Shown here: positions 14,954 through 21,472 of the stretch, one piece after another | Layout: each line of letters opens with the position of its first letter | Numbering within the stretch: the first letter of the stretch is position 1 | NCBI GenBank assembly: GCA_964352225.1 | Contig: CAYGRM010000075.1 | Location: 1 to 21,472, forward strand | Reading direction: 5' to 3' | DNA: 21,472 nt | DNA from: CAJQQY01 sp964352225 | GTDB taxonomy: Bacteria > Bacteroidota > Bacteroidia > Chitinophagales > Saprospiraceae | Translations under genes and position numbers: made by a program | Notes under the pieces: generated by a model | The model's database searches: none | The model's input: only the letters and a program-made list of their open reading frames with translations | Told to the model about the DNA's origin: nothing

Positions 14954-15023
14954 CAAATGTAAGGGTGTTTTTTTCGCTTTAAGGTCTCATCTGATTTAAG
15001 GGAGAACATGAGAAAAAAAATGA
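14954..15023 (-). promoter_or_regulatory. Motif copy 4: two-part upstream element plus full -7 box
   Basis: + strand order: CAAATGTA (14954-14961, a full match to CAAAnnTA), 28 bp, TCTGATT (14990-14996), 11 bp, ATGAGAAAAAAAAT (15008-15021). All spacings equal those of copies 1 and 2. As in copy 1, TCTCAT and ATGAGA form an inverted repeat. There is no TTG at -33. Confidence 0.55.
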
Positions 15024-15043
15024 CAAAAGACTTTTCCAAAAAG

Positions 15044-15133
15044 ATTTTAGGTTGATTTTGTTCAAAAAATGCTCGAAAAACCTAAAATTTAGTGGAATTC
15101 CGTACTATTTTTGATAAGCACGGAATATCCACT
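15044..15133. repeat. Two adjacent stem-loops
   Basis: ATTTTAGGTT (15044-15053) pairs perfectly with AACCTAAAAT (15079-15088). Two bases later AGTGGAATTCCGT (15091-15103) pairs with ACGGAATATCCACT (15120-15133) with a single bulge. Both have loops of 16-25 bases. They lie in non-coding DNA just upstream of motif copy 4 as read on the minus strand. Their purpose is unknown. Confidence 0.5.
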
Positions 15134-15256
15134 AGCTCAAAACTTAACTGATTCTTTCAGAAAAAAACTTTATTCTTTCTTTTATAATTGTATTTACGAA
15201 GTGGATATAGAAGCTGGATGTTTAATTTTTATTTTTCTCAAAAAAAATGATAAAGT

Positions 15257-15290
15257 AAAAAAGTAGGCCGTTCTTGATGAACGACCTATC
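15257..15290 (-). terminator. Minus-strand terminator after the T9SS-tail fragment
   Basis: TAGGCCGTTC (15264-15273) pairs with GAACGACCTA (15279-15288), one mismatch, 5-base loop, followed on the minus strand by six T (complement of 15257-15262). It is about 10 bp after the stop of the broken reading frame at 15299. Confidence 0.65.
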
Positions 15291-15298
15291 CGAATTGA

Positions 15299-15499
15299 TT
15301 AAGAATAGCTAATTAAATTTTTAATATTGATTCTAGTCTTGTTCGTTTCTTTTTGAATAAAAATTTTGGCTTGAACTATTGCTCTTTCATTAAAATAGAA
15401 AACTCCAACTTGAGCATTATCATCAGTCATACTTTCTAAAACTATGTTTACTTCATCAGTCTTTGGAATGGTTAGAAAAATGAATTTTCTAAATAAATT
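15299..15499 (-). pseudogene. Remnant of a T9SS-secreted protein (C-terminal sorting-domain fragment)
   Basis: A 66-codon open stretch with no start codon at its 5' end reads as a T9SS-tail pattern: DEVNIVLESMTDDNAQVGVF, then FNERAIVQAKIFIQ, then TNKTRINIKNLISYS and stop. The strand rhythm and the final TNxTxINIxNL resemble the second half of type A sorting domains, but the closing GxYxxxV block and the basic end are missing and the upstream part is gone. It is followed directly by an intrinsic terminator, which supports a former gene 3' end. The nearby intact T9SS genes on the same strand make a decayed paralog likely. An alternative is a chance frame in AT-rich DNA, though codon choice looks gene-like. 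Confidence 0.45.
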
Positions 15500-15663
15500 T
15501 TATTTTTTTTAGAAATCCTCACTTCCAACTAATTTAACTTACGAGAAAAATATTTGAAGTGGATCTTTGAAAAAATTAATCTTACCCCATAAAAAATTTA
15601 TATCTTAGCCTACCATTTTATAAAAAAATGAATCACTCCAAATTAAATTAATCATCATCGTCA

Positions 15664-16284
15664 ATGAGTATAAATATCTCAAATACAGAAAAAGAAATTG
15701 TGGCTTATCTCGAACAAGGAGATCGGAGAGCCATTGATATTGCCTATAAAAATTATGGGCGAGCACTCTACGGAATTATTCTTAGAGTAGTCAAATCAAG
15801 CGAAGTGGCAGAAGAAGTTTTGCAAGATGTCTTTATCAAAATCTGGACTAATGCCCAAAGTTATAATCAATCAAAAGGTCGATTATTCACTTGGATGTCC
15901 AATATTGCAAGGAATGCCTCCATCGATTCGATCAGAACTGCTCGGTCAAAACGAGAACAAAAAACCAGTTCTATAGAAAACCCCGTATATGAGAATGTAG
16001 GTGGAAAGGAAGAAATGAATGTCAAGGACTTTGCCTTACAAAAAGTGATAGACTCACTTGATGACAAACATAGAATCCTGATTGATTACACTTATTTTCA
16101 AGGATACTCACAAAGAGAAATTGAAAAAGAATTAGGCATTCCCCTCGGAACGATAAAATCAAGATTAAGATTAGCGATCAATCAATTACGTGAAAAACTG
16201 AACGATGACCAAATTCGGAACTTGTTAGTCAGTATCGTAGTGTTGTTGAGTTTGAGTTTGGCTCAAACTCAAGGTCTATTTTAA
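15664..16284 (+). CDS. ECF-type sigma-70 family RNA polymerase sigma factor
   Basis: A 206-residue ECF sigma factor. Region 2 is at about 25-95, including the EEVLQDVFIKIW core-binding helix and the GRLFTWMSNIARNASIDSIR -10 recognition segment. Region 4 is at about 120-180, with the helix-turn-helix YSQREIEKELGIPLGTIKSRLRLAINQLREKL. After region 4 the protein has an unusual hydrophobic end (LLVSIVVLLSLSLAQTQGLF) long enough to touch or enter a membrane. It is followed after 45 bp by a membrane anti-sigma factor, the classical arrangement in which the anti-sigma holds the sigma until a signal arrives. The ATG at 15664 is the first in frame and fits the family start. A perfect inverted repeat sits in the last codons. 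Confidence 0.92.
   Translation: MSINISNTEKEIVAYLEQGDRRAIDIAYKNYGRALYGIILRVVKSSEVAEEVLQDVFIKIWTNAQSYNQSKGRLFTWMSNIARNASIDSIRTARSKREQKTSSIENPVYENVGGKEEMNVKDFALQKVIDSLDDKHRILIDYTYFQGYSQREIEKELGIPLGTIKSRLRLAINQLREKLNDDQIRNLLVSIVVLLSLSLAQTQGLF
16246..16272 (+). other. Perfect hairpin in the 3' end of the sigma gene
   Basis: TTGAGTTTGAG (16246-16256) pairs fully with CTCAAACTCAA (16262-16272) around a 5-base loop, inside the codons for the hydrophobic tail. Moderately T-rich sequence follows, and a second 8-bp stem TTATTTTA/TAAAATAA (16287-16307) lies before the anti-sigma start. It may attenuate transcription or adjust the sigma to anti-sigma ratio. Confidence 0.5.
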
Positions 16285-16329
16285 TCTTATTTTAAAACCT
16301 AAAATAAAAGTCTTTTTGACTTAATAAAT

Positions 16330-17133
16330 ATGGATATTAAAAAATACATAGCATCTGGAATTTTAGAAAATTATGTTCTCGGTCTTGCCTCTGAAGAAGA
16401 ACGGAAAGAAGTAGAAATGTACGCAAGCGGCTATCCAGAAATCAAAGCAGAACTCGAAGCGATAGAAGTTGCCATGGAACAGTATGCACAATTACAAGGC
16501 ATGGACACTCCTCCAGGTATCGAAGCTAAAATTAATAGTCAGCTTGATGCATTACAAAAAGGTAAACCAAGGAAACCAGGCAACAATGACTCTTCTACCT
16601 TTGGTGGTTGGGGGATGATTCTATTGCTAGGAGGAATGTTGGTGGCAACGGGCTGGTGGGCTTTTTCTAATAATCAAAAAGCGGAAGCAGAAGCAGAAAA
16701 GCTTTCTAACTTAACAACTGAGTTTGAAACTTTGCAATCTAATTGTGATGAAACTTCAAAGGAAAACGAAGCCCTTAAAAACAAAATAAAAATTCTTCAA
16801 GATCCTGATAACCAGATAATTAAATTGGGAGAGGCGCAAGAGAAATATCCAAACGTTTTGGCCTCAGTTTTCTTTAACAAAGCTACTCAGAAATCATATC
16901 TAAGAGCCAATGCCTTACCCGATATTCCTTCTGACAGAGTGCTTCAACTTTGGGCAATCGTAGATGGTAAACCTACTGATATGGGACTCGTAGAAGTCTC
17001 TGCGAATAGCGATGAGTTGATTGAAATTCCATTTATTGAAAATGCTGCGGCATTTGCGATTACGGTGGAAACAAGCAGAAATGAAGCTCCAAACTTAGAT
17101 GAGTTGGTGGTGATTGGGAATGTGGCGAGTTAG
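16330..17133 (+). CDS. Membrane anti-sigma factor with RskA-type C-terminal domain
   Basis: A 267-residue protein. The N-terminal cytoplasmic part (1-80) begins IASGILENYVLGLASEEERKEVE, the usual sigma-binding start of RskA-like anti-sigma factors; the HxxxCxxC zinc motif of classical ZAS domains is absent. One membrane helix lies at about 92-112 (GGWGMILLLGGMLVATGWWAF). It is followed by a coiled-coil-like segment (about 113-155) and a periplasmic RskA-type domain (about 160-260) with YLRANALPDIPSDRVLQLWAI and DGKPTDMGLVEV. It should bind and silence the sigma factor encoded immediately upstream. The pair forms an operon that ends at the strong terminator 22 bp downstream. Confidence 0.92.
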   Translation: MDIKKYIASGILENYVLGLASEEERKEVEMYASGYPEIKAELEAIEVAMEQYAQLQGMDTPPGIEAKINSQLDALQKGKPRKPGNNDSSTFGGWGMILLLGGMLVATGWWAFSNNQKAEAEAEKLSNLTTEFETLQSNCDETSKENEALKNKIKILQDPDNQIIKLGEAQEKYPNVLASVFFNKATQKSYLRANALPDIPSDRVLQLWAIVDGKPTDMGLVEVSANSDELIEIPFIENAAAFAITVETSRNEAPNLDELVVIGNVAS

Positions 17134-17154
17134 AGTTTTTTAAGTGAAAAAATT

Positions 17155-17198
17155 AAAAAGCAGTTGGACAAATTTTATGTTCAACTGCTTTTTTTTTA
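17155..17198 (+). terminator. Strong intrinsic terminator after the sigma/anti-sigma operon
   Basis: AAAAAGCAGTTG (17155-17166) pairs perfectly with CAACTGCTTTTT (17182-17193), and ten T follow the stem (17189-17198). Position and structure are typical for the end of the anti-sigma transcript. Confidence 0.92.
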
Positions 17199-17226
17199 CG
17201 AAAGGTATTTCTAAGAAAATTAATAA

Positions 17227-17712
17227 ATGAACCAACTTTCTTTAAAGTCTATCTTTTATAACAAGCATGAAAATGAATTATTCCTTTTTCCTTATTACCT
17301 TCTTCAGAAAAAATCAATCAAAACCCTGTTAAAGCGGGTAAACAGTTACGAAATTAGTATATTTACATTATGAGGACTTTTTAAAAAATCCTTTAATGCA
17401 CTCATATAATAAAACTTAATTTAGAGTAGCAAGATCGAAACAACTCTCTTCAATTTTAAAAATTCACAGGTCACAAGAAATAGTTTTGAATTAAAAATAA
17501 TAACATTTTACTCCAAATTGTTATAAATGTTCCTATTGAAGAAAAGCTTAATATTCCAAATATTAACGCAATTAAAAAACCATTAGGCTAATACACTAAC
17601 ACATAAGTCTACTCTTTTTCTTGATGACTTTTCAAATGAAGGCGAAAAATATTTTCCCTCTATTAAATTTATTAACAGCAATCAAAACGAACACTTATTT
17701 GAGTTGTTATAG
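17227..17712 (+). pseudogene. Decayed, frameshifted gene of unknown family
   Basis: Four gene-like reading segments follow each other on the + strand. The first runs from an ATG at 17227 to 17373 (MNQLSLKSIFYNKHENELFL... to FTL). The second takes over in another frame at about 17369 (YEDFLKNPLMHSYNKT, stop at 17417-17419, then FRVARSKQLSSILKIHRSQE to 17494). The third is 17490-17591 (VINVPIEEKLNIPNINAIKKPL). The fourth is 17587-17712 (STLFLDDFSNEGEKYFPS to NEHLFELL). Each break coincides with the opening of the next segment, as expected from small indels and one stop in an original gene of about 160 codons. Composition is protein-like (balanced K, E, D, N with hydrophobic periodicity). I recognise no family. 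Chance frames in AT-rich DNA remain possible. Confidence 0.45.
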
Positions 17713-17756
17713 AAACCATAAAAAAACCTAGTTAATCTGATAATTTAGTTAGTGAT

Positions 17757-20700
17757 TTGAAAAACAAATTACACAAAATCTTAACCCTCCTACTTTGTTT
17801 CTGCATACATTGGGCAGTAGCACAAGATTATATTATCCAAACCCAACATTATGGAGTGGAAGAAGGGTTGTCACATCGAGATGTGCAATCTGTTCACAAA
17901 GATAGCCGTGGAATGCTATGGTTCGGTACCAAATACGGACTCAATCGTTTTGACGGAAACGAATTTAAATGGTATACTAAAGAAACAGACGGACTTTCCT
18001 CCAATGAAGTTGATGTTATTTTAGAAGATAAAGCAGGAAAGTTTTGGCTTTTTGACACCGCGGACTTTTCGTCTAAAAAGGTTCGATCTATTGATATTTT
18101 TGATCCAATATTAGAGCAGAACAAATCTGCTGAAAAAGTTTTCGATATTGGTTACCCTTTCCAATCTAAGGATATTGTCGGATTCAATCAAAAACAATCT
18201 GGAGAAATCATTTTTCTAACTAAAGATAATCAATTAGTTACGTTTGATGGAAAGGATTTTAAGGTGATTCCGATCCAACTAGAAACGTATTTCACAATTG
18301 AAGATATTTATTGGACACCTGACAATTTGATCAGAGTTTTGATCTTGATTCCCAGCCCTAATATTCAAGACCAACACAACCTGATTATTCATAGCTTTGA
18401 CGCTTCTGGAAATCCTTTAGGCATATTTGAACATGAAAATGTAAAATATGGTCGAATGCACAACTTTAGTGATTCTGGTGATTTTAGATATGTGATTACT
18501 CAGTATAAACCAGATATAAAAAGTCAATTTTTTAAAATTGATACTATCGGAAATTGTGTGGAGGATACAATATTACAAAGTCCTTCCTTGACTAATCTGG
18601 CAGCCGAAATGGGGCTTAGAGATATGAATTTTTTTCAAAGTAAATCCGGTTTCAAATATTGGAGCTATTATGTTGGAAAAAAAGAAAATTTTAGCATTTT
18701 CAAAAATGGTAAAAACCTGTTTTCTTCTTTGAATTATGGAAATGCTGATATTAAAAACATCAACGATGTAATAGTTGACTTCTATGGGATACATTGGATT
18801 GTTACACAATTTGGAATTTGGAAACTCACCATAAAAACAAATGACTTCCAACGTATTTTATACACTAAGGAGGGGAAGAGAAAGGCAATCAGGAACATGA
18901 CCCTCGATGCAAAAGAAAGCCTATGGGTTGTAGAAGAAGGTTTTTCAAAATTATGGAAAATTGATCCCGAGGGAATAGCGATATCCAAAAGAGGAAATAT
19001 TAATGAGGATGCTGAAGAATACTATTATAATACCTTAATCAAGAAACGGTCAGGAGAATTATGTTATGTTTTGGACACAGAATTAATTTTATTTGACCCC
19101 GAAACTGAAATTTCCCAATCCATTCTCATTCACAATGGACCACTCGTATGGGGCTTTGTCTGGGCACTTTATGAGGATCGGTTTGGAAAAACATGGTTTG
19201 GAAATGACCGGGGGAATATTGGATTTTGGGATGGTAAGAATGTCCAATGGATTTTTGATCACAGCTCAGAAAGTTCTTTAGGGATCATTTATCAATTTTT
19301 TGAAGATAAGACAGGTGTGTTATGGGCAGTTTGTCAAGAAGGAATACTAACCTTGGATCATGAAACAGGCAGCATCAAGGAGCATTATCATCTGCATGGG
19401 GAGGGAAAATATAAATTCCCATTTAAAAATATTTTTCATGTTCATGAAGATAAAGAAGGGCATTTTTGGATTGCCACAGGTGGTAGCGGTCTGGTTCAAT
19501 GGAATAAAGGAAACCCTCTGACCCAAGACAACGTTTCCAATGATCTGATCAGTAACCAATCAAAATCCTATAGACAATTTACCAGGGCTCATGGCTTGCA
19601 TAATACTGTGTATGGGGTGTATGAAGATGATTTTGATAACCTTTGGTTACCGAGCGATTACGGAATTATTCATTTCAATAAACTAACCGGACAAACTAAA
19701 ACTTACACCGAAACGGATGGTATCACAAATAACGAATTCAATCGAATATCACATTTCAAAGCCCCAGATGGGCGACTATTCTTCGGAGGATTAAATGGAA
19801 TCACCTCTTTTCATCCAGATGATTTCCAGTTAGATTCTGTTGAACTAAATGCTCCAATGGTCATAACGGATTACCAACAATATGACAATACAGGTCAAAA
19901 CTTACCTCAATATAAAACTCAATTACTTGAAAAAAAATCCATTATAGTTGAGCCTGGTGATCGGTTTTTTCGAATTGAATTTGCCTTATTGAATTATTCA
20001 GAAGCAGAGAAAAATTCCTATGCTTACAAAATCGAAGGCATTGATAAGGACTGGAATTATCAAAAAGAAAATTTCATTCGATTTAGTCGGTTACCATATG
20101 GAACACATGTCCTAAAAATAAAAGGACAAAATGCCAATGGACAATGGTCTTCCAAAGAGTTAGCTATCAATTTGCAAGTCTTAAAACCTTTTTATCTCCA
20201 AACTTGGTTCTTAATCTTAGCTATTTTGTTTTTATTAATCAGCATCCCTGCGATTTTTAAAATAAGAACAGAACAATTAAGGCAACAAAAGAAACAACTT
20301 GAGATAGAGGTCAACCACCGAACGGAAACTATTCGGCAACAAGCAGAAGAGTTGAAATCTTTGGAGCAATTAAAATCTCGTTTCTTCGCCAATGTCAGTC
20401 ACGAACTTCGTACTCCTCTTACACTTATGCTCGGACCTCTTAGAAGATTATTGAAAGGTGGAAAATCCGAGAAAGAAAATAAACAGATGATCGAATTTGC
20501 TCATAACCACGGCCAGCGGTTATTAAAATTGACCAATGAAATTTTAGATTTATCTAAGTTAGAAACAGATCGACTAAAGATTAACCGAACATCCGTTAAT
20601 TTTCACGACTACTTAAAGCCTTTAGTAGCACAATTCAGTTCTTACGGGGATAGTCTAAAAACAGAACTTTATTTCCATTATCAAGGTGACAAAGGACTTA

Positions 20701-21472
20701 AACTAATGATAGACCTTGAGAAATTTGAAAAAATTGTTATTAACTTTCTTTCTAATGCGATGAAGTTTACCCCCTTGGGTGGTCAAGTTGATTTTATAGT
20801 AGAGGAAAAAGAAGATGCCATCGAAATCAAAGTAAAAGATAGCGGACCAGGTATTCATCCCAATGATCTGCCTCATATTTTCAATCGCTTTTATCAATCC
20901 GAACAACCTAATGCACAGGTACAAGGTGGAACAGGCATTGGCTTATCTTTGTGTAAAGAATTGGCTGAATTACTGGATGGAAAAGTTTGGGCAGAAAGCA
21001 ACTATGGTTCAGGCAGTACATTTTATTTCCAGTTCCCGAAAATTATAGCAAATGAAGGTCAAATAACAAAACCAATTCCTCAGCCCCAAATCGAAACTTC
21101 CATTTGGAGTACTGAACCTCAAAATCCGGAACCCTCTACTTCTGCTACTTCTGAGATGCAAAATGCCCCTAAAATATTAATAGCAGAGGATAATGATGAT
21201 CTAAGAAAATATTTACAAACGATACTGAAAAACGAATTCACCGTTACTCCGACTGAAAATGGAAAAGTCGCCTGGGATCAACTTTGTGAATTACCTATTG
21301 AGCAACTTCCCGACTTAATCTTAAGTGATTTGATGATGCCGGTAATGGATGGTTTCCAGCTTTTGGAAAAAATAAAAAGCACGGATGCGCTCCGGCATAT
21401 CCCAGTCATCATGTTGACTGCAAGAGCTGATGTAAAAGTCAAATTACGGGCATTACGTATTGGTGTGGATGT
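17757..21472 (+). CDS. Hybrid two-component sensor kinase/response regulator (HTCS type), 3' end cut by window
   Basis: One open frame of at least 1238 residues, starting at TTG. A stop lies in frame at 17733 and no ATG occurs before the signal peptide (1-22, ending AVAQ), so TTG is the only sensible start. Residues 30-730 hold Reg_prop-type propeller blades, for example HKDSRGMLWFGTKYGLNRFDG, YEDRFGKTWFGNDRGNIGFWDG, HEDKEGHFWIATGGSGLVQW and YEDDFDNLWLPSDYGIIHFN. A Y_Y_Y domain follows (about 750-806), then one membrane helix (about 812-836) and a coiled coil. The HisKA box is NVSHELRTP with phospho-acceptor His882. The HATPase domain has an N box near 999, DSGPGI and GGTGIGLSL. The receiver domain starts at about 1140 with acidic residues near 1144 and phospho-acceptor Asp1191 (LSDLMMPVMDG). 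An AraC-type output domain is usual next but lies outside the window. It probably senses a periplasmic ligand. Confidence 0.95.
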   Translation, partial: MKNKLHKILTLLLCFCIHWAVAQDYIIQTQHYGVEEGLSHRDVQSVHKDSRGMLWFGTKYGLNRFDGNEFKWYTKETDGLSSNEVDVILEDKAGKFWLFDTADFSSKKVRSIDIFDPILEQNKSAEKVFDIGYPFQSKDIVGFNQKQSGEIIFLTKDNQLVTFDGKDFKVIPIQLETYFTIEDIYWTPDNLIRVLILIPSPNIQDQHNLIIHSFDASGNPLGIFEHENVKYGRMHNFSDSGDFRYVITQYKPDIKSQFFKIDTIGNCVEDTILQSPSLTNLAAEMGLRDMNFFQSKSGFKYWSYYVGKKENFSIFKNGKNLFSSLNYGNADIKNINDVIVDFYGIHWIVTQFGIWKLTIKTNDFQRILYTKEGKRKAIRNMTLDAKESLWVVEEGFSKLWKIDPEGIAISKRGNINEDAEEYYYNTLIKKRSGELCYVLDTELILFDPETEISQSILIHNGPLVWGFVWALYEDRFGKTWFGNDRGNIGFWDGKNVQWIFDHSSESSLGIIYQFFEDKTGVLWAVCQEGILTLDHETGSIKEHYHLHGEGKYKFPFKNIFHVHEDKEGHFWIATGGSGLVQWNKGNPLTQDNVSNDLISNQSKSYRQFTRAHGLHNTVYGVYEDDFDNLWLPSDYGIIHFNKLTGQTKTYTETDGITNNEFNRISHFKAPDGRLFFGGLNGITSFHPDDFQLDSVELNAPMVITDYQQYDNTGQNLPQYKTQLLEKKSIIVEPGDRFFRIEFALLNYSEAEKNSYAYKIEGIDKDWNYQKENFIRFSRLPYGTHVLKIKGQNANGQWSSKELAINLQVLKPFYLQTWFLILAILFLLISIPAIFKIRTEQLRQQKKQLEIEVNHRTETIRQQAEELKSLEQLKSRFFANVSHELRTPLTLMLGPLRRLLKGGKSEKENKQMIEFAHNHGQRLLKLTNEILDLSKLETDRLKINRTSVNFHDYLKPLVAQFSSYGDSLKTELYFHYQGDKGLKLMIDLEKFEKIVINFLSNAMKFTPLGGQVDFIVEEKEDAIEIKVKDSGPGIHPNDLPHIFNRFYQSEQPNAQVQGGTGIGLSLCKELAELLDGKVWAESNYGSGSTFYFQFPKIIANEGQITKPIPQPQIETSIWSTEPQNPEPSTSATSEMQNAPKILIAEDNDDLRKYLQTILKNEFTVTPTENGKVAWDQLCELPIEQLPDLILSDLMMPVMDGFQLLEKIKSTDALRHIPVIMLTARADVKVKLRALRIGVD

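Larger units (their letters stand above)
14515..15663. other. 1.15-kb stretch without intact gene
   Basis: From left to right it contains an imperfect inverted repeat (14631-14683), a minus-strand terminator (14721-14750), a stem-loop-containing transcript candidate, promoter motif copy 4 (14954-15021), two stem-loops (15044-15133), a second minus-strand terminator (15257-15290) and a T9SS-tail gene fragment (15299-15499). A + strand open frame at 14643-14951 overlaps the terminator and hairpins and has no protein-like features, so it is left out. Confidence 0.7.

Noticed and set aside
18573..18988. Overlapping minus-strand frames inside the sensor kinase
   Set aside because: The + strand frame is continuous and domain-rich from 17757 to the window end; these are antisense shadows.

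Overview
The window looks like a piece of a Bacteroidota chromosome, most likely Saprospiria/Cytophagia-like. It is AT-rich and shows no Shine-Dalgarno-like spacing. Promoters resemble the Bacteroidota -7 box TAnnTTTG. Four proteins carry the type IX secretion (T9SS) type A C-terminal sorting domain, one gene encodes a DUF6089 outer-membrane barrel, and the right end holds a very large hybrid two-component sensor. The taxon is inferred from these families; there is no rRNA, tRNA, CRISPR array or transposase gene.

Left part (1-1700, + strand): a decayed lipoprotein gene with its own terminator, then an EamA/DMT transporter. Its last codons also form the terminator of the convergent minus-strand unit. 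Centre (1740-14514, minus strand): a run of exported-protein genes. In transcription order from the right these are a DUF4382 lipoprotein, a cytoplasmic helical-repeat protein followed by a lamin-tail-like T9SS protein, a subtilisin-like T9SS protease with SLH-like repeats, a T9SS protein with a jelly-roll-like N-terminus, and the DUF6089 barrel followed by a large M43 metalloprotease with a T9SS tail. Intrinsic terminators split these into short units. A 164-bp palindromic MITE-like element lies upstream of the subtilase.

Right part (14515-21472): a 1.15-kb gene-free stretch with a possible small RNA, several stem-loops and a broken T9SS-tail fragment. It is followed by an ECF sigma factor and its membrane anti-sigma factor, a strong terminator, a frameshifted dead gene, and a hybrid sensor kinase/response regulator that starts at TTG and runs off the window.

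The most unusual signal is a two-part DNA motif, TCTGATT-N11-ATGAGAAAAAAAAT on the + strand, present four times in non-coding DNA with identical spacing. In three copies a -7-like box (CAAAnnTA on the + strand) lies exactly 28 bp away. On the minus strand this forms one promoter architecture that would drive the DUF6089/metalloprotease unit, the subtilase, and a leader or small RNA that ends at a terminator. It may define an uncharacterised upstream-activated regulon for surface and secretion proteins.
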